Assembly: GCA_905250885.1 (NCBI GenBank)
Contig: CAJNOQ010001755.1
Span: 1-28,812, forward strand
Reading direction: 5' to 3'
Length of the DNA: 28,812 nt
DNA from: Didymodactylos carnosus
Taxonomy: Eukaryota; Rotifera; Eurotatoria; Philodinida; Philodinidae
The position numbers and the translations under genes were made by a program. Positions 17,868 to 28,712 of the stretch are shown here, in pieces. The first letter of the stretch is position 1; every line of letters begins with the position of its first letter. The notes below the pieces were generated by a model. That model was not told where the DNA came from. It worked only from the letters and a program-made list of their open reading frames with translations, and ran no database searches.

Positions 17868-20800
17868 ATGTTTTCTTTTTTTATCCATATTTTTCTATAA
17901 AAAATAAAAATATCTGTATAATATCCCGTAATTATTTAATACTAAAACAACACATATATAATCGATCAATCAATCATATGCCTTGAAGATAATCATCTAT
18001 GCAATAGAGTTATAGTGATTCATTATAGAACATAATTCCCAAAGCATCCAGTAAATGAAGACAAATAATAATGGGCAAAAAAGAAGATAAATAAAAAAAT
18101 GAGCATCTGTCATTTGTCATAGTATTAAAAATAGCAAAAGAAAATATAGAACTTGTACCTGTCTTCTATATTCTTTATGCCGTAAGTCAGCGAGAAAATT
18201 ATTTAGTCACAGTGATCATCGTAAAAAAAAGAAAAACTCACACCTTTATGATTACTGAACTGTATGTAAGTAAATAACACAACTCGATTTTGCTTTTAGA
18301 AAAAATAAACAATCGTTTTTATTATCTAATTAATAAAACTTATGTCTGGTTTTTGTTCCTCCTTTGTTCTCTCATTCGAGATGTGGTGTGTTGTACAGAT
18401 GACCATATGTTGTTTTGATCGTCTCTTTTTCTCCCTTTTAAAATAATAGACGAAAAATATGACTACTCACATTTTTTTTGGTACATCTTTTCTTCACAAT
18501 TTTTTATCATCTGTCGTTTATCGAGTATACTTTTCTATTTTTGACTCATTAGAAACATTAATTCGTTCAAGAAGTATCTATTTTTCTTTCACTATCGACA
18601 TAATAGTAGTTAGCTAGAAAATATTTTGACTACTTTACAGCTGTTTGTTCAACCGAATCCACCTTAAATATTGTGTTTATCATCACTTCTCTATATTTGT
18701 TTTCATAAGCCGGTAAAACTACTAGCATATTCGTAGTCAGAGAGAGCATAAGTGGGACTTTTGATTGCTGTATGGCAAGTCTAAATTGAACTTTTCGATG
18801 CCTTTCCTAGTAGATCTAACTGGATCCGGGAACACCTATCGAAGGTGAATAATTGTCAAGAATTAAAACGTATAACTCGACAAAAGTTGATAAAAAATTA
18901 ATTTTTCTAACACTTTTGTTAAAAATTTGAATTTCTAACTGAACAAATTTACATTCATTGACTCAGGAGAATATAAGAAAAACAAAAATAAAAACAGCAC
19001 CAATATATTACCTCAATGATTCTCATTATTGTTTCCAGATTATTTACTTACACAAATAAAATTGATCAAAAACAAAAAACAAAAATGTTTTATCTAATTC
19101 TGTAACAAGCTAAAGAGATATTATTATTATGATTATTACCCATCTAAGTTTCATTTTCCTCCACAGTTCCATGAATCATGCTAATAAGAATAAGAATATA
19201 AATGAATGAATGAATATATTAATAACGAATGATTTTTAGCCGAGAAAACAACAATATGATGGGTCTCATCAACACCACAACTGTTTTACTGTTCGTTCTT
19301 ATATTCCTTCTCCCTTTAAAAACAGTCACGTACGTCTAAGTTTTTCTCGATATAATATCTATCTCTTCATATATATATTTATGCATATGGAATGAAAAAA
19401 AAATGAAATCAGCATATTATTAAATGACAGAGATAGATATTTTCCTTCTATTTTTACATTTGTTAAAAATATGTCTCTTTCATTTATGCAATCTTAAATA
19501 CTTGTTGTGTTGTTTTTTTAGCTTTTTCTATTTTTTTTTGTTTTTTACTATTAATACAATTTTCTTCTTTTTTTTATTATTTAAAATAGACGAGAAACAA
19601 CGGAAATTTTTTGATAATCGTGCTGTACGTGTATCCTATATATTATTTTGTTTTCTACTACTGTTACTATTTTATTTTATATTTTTGGTGTTTAACACCG
19701 CATCAGACATGGTTCATTTGTTCGCTGTCGTCTCATACTCATTGCCATGTTTTGTATGTGGTTTGTTATTATTTTCCAATGAATATATAGAGGAAGAATC
19801 AGAGAGAGAAAGCACACGATAAAAAAAAAAAACACTAAACTTGACAAAGAAACAGAACAAAAAGAAAAACTGTGAAAAAACAAAAACAAACTTGAAAATC
19901 TCATTGAAGGAGAAAAATGAGAAGAAGAAAGAATTAGATGTTCATTGAGAAAATCTACTTTCTTTTTAGATATAAACAAAAGAAATATAAGTTACGATAG
20001 AATAATAAAACTAAGAAGTAAAGAAATTTGGAAAGACAATGTATCAAAATCATGATATATGAATGTAACGTATACTATCTATCATTAACATTGCCCTTGA
20101 CATACACGTTGGAATGCACAATTCTAAACACGATACGTGCCAAATTAAATAAGATCACTTATTGACAATAAGAAGATAAAATTTTTCAAAAATACTCAGT
20201 TTTACAAATGATACGCCAATAATTCAATCGAAATCATTGCATTTATTCTAAGCTTAAAAATTATAGATTATTGAATTTTTCCTCAAAAACACACTAGTTT
20301 TGAATTTTTTGTACCGTTTTTAAGAGACAATTACTATTGTATTTCCAGTAAGAATTTGACCTGTTAAAAGATCCAACAGTAAGATGTTTTTGATTTAATT
20401 TTGTTTTTCTTAAAAACAAATCAGAAACATTTTCTTTCATCAAATTTCAGATGTTCTTTTCGATTCAAATTTACTAAATTGATAATGGAAAGAAATTTAT
20501 TGATATGCTACAGACATTAAATTGATTTCAATGTACCCAGCTATATACAACACAACACATACAAATACATGTTTTCGAACTTCATTTATATTTTTAATGT
20601 AAGATATGCATTAAAAGTGACTTTTTTTTATTCTTATTCCCACTCATTGTATCCTGTTTTGACTCAACATATTTTGCATTTCCCATTATCCATCCTTATT
20701 GTATTCTTCTCTCTCAACCATAGAACATAAGAAAAGAAAGGCAAAAAAAAGAGCTAATACTAATAATTAAATCGATATTCACGCTTTTCCATGTTGAAAA

Positions 20801-20935
20801 TGATCCAAAGAGTGTAAAAGATAGATAATATATACACTCGTACATACCATAGAAGAAAAAGCTAAGAGTACTATTTAAGTTGAAGAACAAAAGTCAAGGG
20901 ACAAGAAAAAAAAGAAGAGAATTGACATTTTTTCT

Positions 20936-20959
20936 TCATCATCATCATCATCATCATCA
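20936..20959. repeat. ATC microsatellite
   Basis: Perfect ATC/CAT triplets, about eight units, in the long 5' intron. Confidence 0.85.
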
Positions 20960-22230
20960 AAAAATCTATATCTATTATCTATAATGTAATAATAAGAAAT
21001 GAAAAGAAAGAAGTCTACAACAAGAATACAACAACAAGAAAGAAAAAGAATTTACTTAAACATTATTTTAGAACGAACAAAAATATATAGACAGATCATC
21101 ACCGTTTTCTAAAAATAACAATAGTTATTATAAGTTTTTATTAAGAGCGTTAGAAACTTAATTTGAATCGGAGTTAGTATCAAATATATGTTTAATTAAC
21201 AATACAAATTTAAATTTTTTATTTATTCGTAAACAAACATCTTCAATACAAAAAAACTAACAACATCTATTTGACTTATATATGTAACATTGGACAAGTT
21301 ATTATACTAGAGAAATGATCAATATGATATAAATATAAAATCTATTTGATCTAATATATATATATTTATTTATTTGAGCTTAGAAAAATCTCTCATATCA
21401 AATACGAATGATTTTTGATGAAGGAGAACGTTGGTTTTACGCTTGTAAAAGAATATCTTGCACTTAACATAGGAAATTATTTATAGTATTTATTTTTATA
21501 AAAGTGAAGGATGAATGCCGTCAACAACAAACAATGACAACTTATATGGAGGGCACTGTCACATTAACAACATAAGAATACTATAGTTTTGTTTTATAAA
21601 GACAATATTAATAGTGTTTTGCGTCTACGATAAACTAACGTTAATTAAGCTGAATATTTAAACGTGGATCTAGGGGTTCTTTTTTTGGTTTTTTTTCTCT
21701 CATCAAAATTGAAAGAAATTTGCTAAGTAATTTGATCTACCATCTAATTTATCAAATTATTGTTTAAACAGCTTTTAGCTAGAGAAGTGCTTTTGAAATA
21801 TTATACAACAGTTATTGTCTAAACATGTTACAAACACGTGTTTTGATTAAATATACAGTCGACGACAGAAAAGTCAAACAGGTTTTTTGTCACGTCATCA
21901 AGGCTGTTTTTCTATCCCCTTAACACTCGTTATTCAAATGACAGATTTATTCTACTCATTTGAGTGATAAAGTGCAAAGCATATCAACGGATATTGTTGA
22001 ATAAAAACTCTTATTTTGTAATAATATCAATATACTATTATTATTGTCGGTTTTCTTTTTAAAATAACATTAACAAAAATGCATTGCCTAAGTAAGAAAC
22101 TTTGTTTTACAGATACTTCGATTAATTATTTAAATTTGACTAAGAATTACGAACAATTCACGTCTATCAACGATAAAGTAGGTCGAAACACATATTAATT
22201 TGACATTTCTTTCTCGATGGCTGCGGAGAA

Positions 22231-22256
22231 CAGTGGCGCATACAATCTAGGAAGCG
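22231..22256 (+). repeat. Solitary hAT-like terminus
   Basis: CAGTGGCGCATACAATCTAG resembles the CAGTGGCG terminus of the element at 12586-13200. No partner end or matching 8-bp duplication was found nearby, so this may be a truncated or rearranged copy, or coincidence. Confidence 0.25.
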
Positions 22257-22345
22257 AATGAGTCTTGTCTGTAGTTATGATTGAAGTTTTTATATTAACT
22301 ATGTAATTAAAACTAATCTTTTGAGTTATAGATGGGTAATAATTG

Positions 22346-22411
22346 AAGTAAAAAGAGGATTTTCGCAGAAACTTTTATATAAAAGCTGCTGTGAAAATCT
22401 TCTTTTTACTT
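22346..22411. repeat. 66-nt hairpin, near-perfect 32-bp stem
   Basis: Arm 22346-22377 (AAGTAAAAAGAGGATTTTCG then CAGAAACTTTTA) pairs with 22380-22411, which in reverse complement reads AAGTAAAAAGAAGATTTTCA then CAGCAGCTTTTA. Only about four or five mismatches are seen. The size is in the range of a microRNA precursor, but the loop is only a few bases and the centre is itself palindromic, so a tiny transposon remnant is at least as likely. Confidence 0.75.
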
Positions 22412-22507
22412 AAAACTAATCTACTGAATTAACAAATTATTTCAATTTGTTAAACTCACAATGTCATTCTTTATGAAAAGTAGTGCTATCGAAATAGAAG
22501 CAGCACT

Positions 22508-23236
22508 AGCGATACTTTCTGAATAATCTGTAACTCAAAATAGAAGAAAACTTACAATAATTCGTTGTTCAACAGCCAGGACATGGCTATATCTTTGTAT
22601 AGAAAATAAATTTAAAAATCTCTTTCAAATACTCCAGGAGATTTTTATTTGTTTTCAGAAGAAAAGTCAAAACACGATATCCATGTCTCAGTTTTGACTA
22701 ATGACTAGAAAATTAAGAATATCATCATTTTCTAAAACTTAGTCTAAAATATGTGAGAACTTCAACACACAATCACCTTTATCTGCTAAAACTTAATTCC
22801 ACATTTAGATTAGCAAAATCTATTCTTTAATTTTAAAACGATTAAGAGCCAATAATTGATTAGAATATTCTTTAATTTCCAATAATTTCTGGAAAACCTT
22901 CCTAAAACTAAGTATTTTCTCTTGAATATCTTGATATGCAGTATAGTGTGTATTGGTAAAATAGAGTATATGTTGAAATTCTCACATATTTTAGACTAAG
23001 TTTTAGAAAATGATGATATTCTTAATTTTCTAGTCATTAGTCAAAACTGAGACATGGATATCGTGTTTTGACTTTTCTTCTGAAAACAAACAAAAATCTC
23101 CCAAAGATTCCATATGTGAAAGAGATTTTTCAACTTATTTTCTATACAAAGATATAGCTATGTCTTGGCTGCCGAACGACGAATTATTGTAAGTTTTCCG
23201 CTTTTTTGAGTCAGAGATTATCCAGAAAATGTCACT
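22508..23236. mobile_element. Foldback element with ~260-bp inverted arms
   Basis: Left arm at about 22508-22768 is the reverse complement of the right arm at about 22970-23236. Shared landmarks include ACTTACAATAATTCGT, GTCAAAACACGATATCCATG, CTAATGACTAGAAAATTAAG and TAGTCTAAAATATGTGAGAA. Divergence is modest (scattered single substitutions and small indels). A spacer of about 200 bp separates the arms and encodes nothing recognisable. The ends resemble AGYGAYAYTTTCTGRATAAT. No clear target duplication was found. It is non-autonomous. Confidence 0.85.
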
Positions 23237-23639
23237 GGAATGTTTCTGCAATTTTTCTATACAAGAGAGAGAAAAAAAAATCTAAAATAAGATTTAAAGC
23301 TTAGATAGACTACTCGCAATATCATTTATCTATCAAAGAAGTCTTAAGTCGTGCTAACTTAATTTACTTAAACTTTTACTCTTCAATTCATTTTAACAAA
23401 TACGTTATTAACGCTACAGTAAATCAATTTTATTTTGTAGGGTGATTAATAGCGTTAATATTTCTCAGAGGCGAATTTTCAAAACAAAAGTCTCTTTTTA
23501 TAGATCAGGAGCCTTACTCTGGCTGATTATTGAGGAAATGAAAAGAAAAATTTCGAGCAAAGTTTATGTGTCACGCTGCATGGAGTCCAATTTAGTAGTA
23601 GGAAAAATCGGACTCTACCAAATCTACTAAATCGAGCTC

Positions 23640-23750
23640 CGCCTTCCGAAGACGGAGTCAGTCAGTTAGCGGTTAAGGGAGACTGATTATTTCTTTCGTC
23701 AAAATGTAGGGGCTGAAACCTGACTTCAACTACATTTCAGATCTGCAACT
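23640..23750 (+). mobile_element. Candidate tRNA-derived SINE head with hairpin
   Basis: TAGCGGTTAAGG (23667-23678) resembles an A-box of Leu/Ser-type tRNAs. GGCTGAAACC (23711-23720), 44 nt downstream, resembles a diverged B-box; the spacing is tRNA-like. Just upstream, CTCCGCCTTC and GAAGACGGAG form a near-perfect 10-bp hairpin, and AAATGTAG pairs with CTACATTT across 23703-23740. The segment is clearly richer in GC than its surroundings. The B-box is weak, so Pol III origin is tentative. Confidence 0.35.
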
Positions 23751-24919
23751 GGCTTTCTGTAATGAAGATTGATGATCTGGTACATTATCCATTTATATCC
23801 GTAGTTTTACGTTGTTGAATCCATTTCACAAGTTACAGTTCATCAGACTATAGTCATTAATTAATATCTTAATCAATTGGCTTGTTCAGTACTAAGTATC
23901 AGTATTTAGTTTACATAATACAATTCTTTCTTAATTTCAGCAGTCTTGTTTAAAAAAACCGTAGATTCATTAAACCGACTGGACAAAAAGTCTCTTCTTT
24001 GCTACCATTATTACTAGTAAAATTGAATATAATCAATTAAAGACAAAACATTCTTGCATGATTTATTACCTCAAACAGTACATAATACATATTTTTTGCG
24101 TAGTCAAGCATTCTTAGAACTATCTGATTTTCATGGAGGACTCCTCGGTCTCAAAAATAGTTTTATTCCATCCACAATTAAACTGTAGAATACTAATGAA
24201 TACTAAAATCTAATGATATTAATAATTCATAAAATTCATTCACTTTTAAATGTAAAATGAAACATCCTTATTTACAAAAAAAACAAAATTACCGCCGGTA
24301 GTCGATAGATTATTATCCGAAATTGATTTTTTTTCGTTTTTGTGTAGGATTTAGCCAATTGCATGCTGATCTTCAATGTAGAAGTATTGTGTTAGATTCG
24401 AGTTGTGCACATGAACACCCAGACAGACCGCCGATAAACAATTGTTTTTTTCTTCTTTTTCTGATGTTTCTTGTACCGCAACTGTATTCATATAAACTCT
24501 ATCACTGCTTGAACATCTTTATAACTGATCTCTCTTTATTCATTTATTCTCCTATGTTACTGTTCATTGGTCCTTGTTAGATTTCCTTATAATACAGATT
24601 ATTTAATTGCACGCAACATATAATGATTACATTCCTGGTTTGTTGTTAAAATAAAGAAAGTTTAAATAAATATAATCAATAGTGTAAACAACATATTGTA
24701 TCGTTACTGGTTTTTCGAAGTTTCTTATTTATTTTTACTGATGATATCTATACATTACAAAATAGGTTTTTCATCTAAATTTTCATTATAAATATTTAAC
24801 TATTTACACACACAATATATATATTCCAATATTTTGTTCAAATTTAGTGAAATCAAAAACTGTCGAGGATGAAGTGTTAATATTTTAGCAAATATTTTAG
24901 AGAATGTACTTGATTATTT

Positions 24920-25284
24920 GCCAAGTACTTGGGAAGCACTTAAATAAGAACTTGGCAAGTATTTTTACTTTCCAAGTTCTTGTCTAAGTACTCGTCAAGT
25001 ATCATCACTTGATTCGCTTCAGTCACGCACTTGAACGAGTCAATCACTCTTTTGTTTTGCATTGACAAGTTATATACAAACGTCACAATTTCAATTAGTA
25101 TAAACTTAGCACAAATAAATGTAGATATTTCTACTGAGTGAACTATCTGCTCTAACAAAGTAGCGTAAGGTACAGCATACGTACAAAATACAAAATAAAG
25201 AAAAATGAACCAAATGGAACATGTTCTTGGCGGAAATTTTTTGAATAAATTTATTTCTGCTGGATCAGCCAAGTGCTTGGGCAA
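24920..25284. repeat. Cluster of CAAGTACTTG-like palindromes, possible small inverted-repeat element
   Basis: CCAAGTACTTGG is a perfect 12-nt palindrome near 24921-24932, and GCCAAGTGCTTGGG occurs near 25268-25281. The words ACTTGGCAAGT, CCAAGTTCTTG and GTCAAGT recur between 24900 and 25075. Read as inverted ends, TTTGCCAAGTACTTGG and TTTTGCCCAAGCACTTGG match closely, suggesting a unit of about 360 bp. The 114-codon minus-strand frame across it lacks an ATG at its start and is probably not a gene. Confidence 0.4.
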
Positions 25285-25449
25285 AAGTACACTACTCTGT
25301 AAAAAAAATGGTTCTCTATCGAACCATTGAGAGTTTATACTTTTGAAACGAATTCGAAACTTTTAAAGGTTCCATTGAAAAAAGAGATCATGGCAAACTC
25401 ATACTTTTTTATTCAGAAAAATGGTTTGATGGCGCTCGTTTTCCAGGAC

Positions 25450-26563
25450 CTTTTGTTTAATGTTTTGGACACTGAAGCATAGGTTCAAGAGTCCATTCTA
25501 AACTCAGAAGATAGAAAATTTTCTGCTGTAAAACACAATAATTTTTGGTATTTACATACTATTTCCCCATGTTGTGTAAACCGCTCGAAAACTGTCGGTT
25601 AACCGGAGTTATTTCAACTGAAACCTTAGCAACATCGCATAAAAACCGACGGTTAAGCGCCCAGTTAACCAGAAAAATGGTCGGTTAACCGCAGTTATTT
25701 CCGGTTAACTGGGCGCTTAACCGTCGGTTTTTGTGCGATGTTGCTATGGTTTCAGCTGAAATAACCGCGGTTAACTAACAGTTTTCAAGCGGTTTACACA
25801 ACATGGGTCGTTATCTAAAAGGTAACAAACAATGAAGGCAAGTACAATGAAAACTGCGCTGCTGTTAGAAAGAAATCTTGTTTTTCACGATATTCAGGCG
25901 CTTTCTAACGCGAAAAATAAAAGCCAAGTAAATAGAATATGGATGAAAATGTTCAGCGGTTTCTGGACTATCGTTGTGACGAAAATTTCTCACAAACGAC
26001 ATACTATGTTGACCTAGTTGTATACAACTTCGTCAATAAGCATTTTCAGTTTTGTTGCTAAATAGAAAAAGCCGTGAAATAAAGTAACCAAACAATAACG
26101 TATGAATGCAAACAGTATTTGCAGAATAGAAAATTGACTAACGTTTGTACTAATAACAAATCCTTGGGACTTCAGTGTATACAATAACTAATACGTATAT
26201 AAAACTCATCCATCATTTTTGCGATGCCGATCATTAACAAAAAAATGATGGAAATAACGTCGTTTTCCCAGTGAGGATGAATTAGATAATGACAAAATTG
26301 TTACACTATGCAGCTCTAACAGGGAGCAAACTGGAATGTGCTGAAGTAATGAGAAAGGTTAAATAAAAGAAAAAGTTAAAGCCAGTTCTTTTCATCGCAG
26401 TTTTAATCTTTACTTGTCTTCATTGTTCGTTATTTTTTAGATAACGAAATACTATGTAAATACCAAAGTTATTGTGTGTTGTACAGCAGGAATTCTCTAC
26501 CTTTTGAGCATAGAATGGACTCTTGAACCTATGCTTTAGTACCCAAAATATTCAAAACAAAAG
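25450..26563. mobile_element. Large inverted-repeat element interrupted by a second element
   Basis: The left arm (25450-25565 continuing at 25808-25864) is the reverse complement of the right arm (about 26394-26563). Shared words include CATAGGTTCAAGAGTCCATT, GGTATTTACATA and AACAATGAAG. The spacer of about 530 bp includes a 61-codon plus-strand frame (25832-26017) that starts inside the arm and resembles nothing known to me. No transposase was recognised. The left arm contains the nested element at 25566-25807. The target duplication was not identified. Confidence 0.8.
25566..25807. mobile_element. 242-bp palindromic MITE rich in GTTAAC, nested insertion
   Basis: Arms of about 105 bp (25566-25670 and 25703-25807) are near-perfect reverse complements around a 32-nt centre. 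Both ends start CCCATGTTGTGTAAACCGC. GTTAAC occurs five times, mostly within GGTTAACC-like words. The flanks read ...CTATTTC and TCGTTATC..., while the sister arm of the host element at about 26437-26455 carries the uninterrupted CTATTTCGTTATC-like sequence. This defines a clean insertion with a 2-bp TC duplication. It encodes no protein. A 2-bp duplication is compatible with CACTA-like or ISL2EU-like families, but the family is not established. Confidence 0.85.
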
Positions 26564-26703
26564 CCGCCAATTTCATCTGGTATACCTGTTTGAAAAGCAA
26601 CTAAGAAGCGAAGATGCTAAAGGCTATAGACAATAGCAATGCAAATGAACAGCTGTATCGTTATTGTCACCGAAAAACAAAATGAATGTTATTAAACAAA
26701 GCC

Positions 26704-26900
26704 TAAATAGGTTTCGTGCGTATCTAAATAGGTTTTGTATTTATCTACGAAACTTTCTCGCATTCCCCAAATTAAATGCGAAATCTTTCCTAGTTTCGTA
26801 CATTGAGCACAAAACCTTTTGATCTACGCAACTCCTAGAAATTCAGTAAATAAGCGCGAAACCATTAAAAGTTCAGAAATAATCCACGAAACCTTTATAT
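26704..26900. repeat. Degenerate repeat cluster built on GGTTTCGT / ACGAAACC
   Basis: Two adjacent 21-nt copies start TAAATAGGTTTCGTGCGTAT (26704) and TAAATAGGTTTTGTATTTAT (26725). They are followed by several inverted-sense copies: ACGAAACTTT, GCGAAATCTTT, CACAAAACCTTTT, GCGAAACCATT and ACGAAACCTTTA, up to about 26897. The array is irregular and has no coding sense. Confidence 0.5.
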
Positions 26901-28239
26901 TGTAGGGAACTATTTTTTTTTTTAGAGAATAGGGTAGTACAATGTTTTTCCTGCAGTTTTACAAAGGTTATCTTTGAAATTATTTTTAACTATTGGTTGG
27001 AACTCGTTCATTTATTTTTTAGTGCAAATAGAAAAACCTTTTTCTTCATCTTAGTATACAGGATTTGAAGCAGACCGATCATCTACTTAAAAAACTGCCG
27101 GCTTTTCAGTCCGATACTTTAGACTGCAATACTAGTTTAATTGCACTATCTTTTGTCTGAATAGAAGTGGCTACGGTTACCAGTAGCGCTATAACACTGA
27201 GTATCTGTTACCTGTTGCTGAGTAAAAGTAACCTGCCACATCTATGCCTAAATTATGCTCGGTCGTCGTAAAAAAATAACTATAAGCTTTCTACAAAATA
27301 CAGAATCTTCCAGTCTTCTTACATTCAGTTTCTGAGTTTCTAATCCGTTTCATCTATACGAATGAAAACAACCAGGTAATCAACTACTGTTAGCTCTTTT
27401 TCACAGAAACCATTGGTGATTAATCAATACACAAAATCATATTTTTTCTTCTTACAAAATATAACAATAAGTAGAAATATATAGAACTAAAAATGAAAAA
27501 AATAACTATCGATAGCGAACATAGAAAAGAGGGCGTTATCCAAGATCTTATTAAACTAAACAAAAGAATATACCGTGAGTTTTATTTTGATTTCTCCTAT
27601 AGTATTTCGCACTTACCGATCAACAATATCCTGAAAATGATTGTTCAATAATGAAAATTGGATAGTAAATGATTAAAGAGGTTTACTTTAACAAAACGAA
27701 TCAGTGTTTTAACAGAGGAATGTGTTGCGTGCAACGTGATAATTTTATAAAATAGTACTAAAAAGTATCTAAAAGATTCAAAAGGAATCCTTTTTTTCGG
27801 TTTCTCTTGAACTTGTTATATGAATTACTTTGATTATGTATGTATGCGTGCGCCTATGAGAGAGAGAGTTATGGTATTTTCATCTTTTTCTCTTATTACA
27901 CGTATTTTAAAAAAAAACTAACATAGAACATCTCTTGCATGTAATTAAATTACAAAGGAATAATAATAATAATGCTTAATTCCCATAGAAAAGTACGTAC
28001 CATTAACGACCAGAAAATTTTTGTCAACTAAATGACAATTTTGAACTAGACAGAAAAAGTTGATTTTTTTTAAATCAAAAACAGTATAGTATATAAAGTA
28101 GAAAATAACTGTGTGAGAGAAACATCTGTTGTAATGATATGCCTTTAGTTTTCATATACCGATCTGTTGCCTATTTTTCCTACAAAACACAAAAAGAGAG
28201 AACGAAAAGAACATGAAACGAACTACTATAAAGTGAGGG

Positions 28240-28712
28240 ATATAATTTTACGATACTTTATGATTTTGATTTTTTGTCGAGCATAACAGCCAGAAAACAT
28301 ATGAAAAGTGATTTTGATAACTGAAAGCGTTTCCAGTCAGACAAAGTGTGCATGACTCTGTCACAACATTTTTGAACAAAACAAAATATCTCTGAGCTTT
28401 CTTCCATGGCTTGTTTTTCTGTCGATGTCGTTGATGTTGACTGTCGAGTCTTTCAAGAATGGAATCAAGTTCGATGAAAAAACCATATCGTACAGAGCTC
28501 AAAGACATTTTGTTCAGAAATATTGACAATGGCGTTGTCTGTAAACGAAAAACTTTCTGATTGTATCCGGAGGCCTGATTTCCAGCAATTCAATTCAGAC
28601 ATACTGCTTCTGACTGAAAACTCTTTCAAAACTTCAAAATCACTTTTCATACATTTTCTGGCTAACATGACTGAGTCCAAAAATCAAAATGATAAAATAT
28701 CATATAATTATG
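28240..28712. mobile_element. Diverged inverted-repeat element
   Basis: The left arm (about 28240-28345) and right arm (about 28608-28712) are reverse complements with notable divergence. The best blocks are GCCAGAAAA followed by TATGAAAAGTGATTTTGA, and CAGTCAGA. The interior of about 260 bp is less AT-rich than its surroundings. Minus-strand frames crossing the element (28248-28529 and 28465-28680) have balanced amino-acid content but match no family I recognise, and they run through the repeat arms. Confidence 0.65.

Noticed and set aside
19424..19822. Plus-strand 132-codon hydrophobic frame resembling a membrane protein
   Set aside because: Composed almost wholly of Phe/Leu from T-rich low-complexity DNA. 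The overlapping frame on the other strand is similarly biased.
23442..23630. Plus-strand 62-codon frame
   Set aside because: No known domain, and it lies between repeat elements. Probably chance or a decayed repeat.
24940..25284. Minus-strand 114-codon frame
   Set aside because: No ATG at its start, it begins and ends inside the CAAGTACTTG repeat cluster, and it has no recognisable domain.
28248..28680. Two overlapping minus-strand frames of 93 and 71 codons
   Set aside because: They run through both arms of an inverted repeat and match no family, so I annotate the repeat and not a gene.
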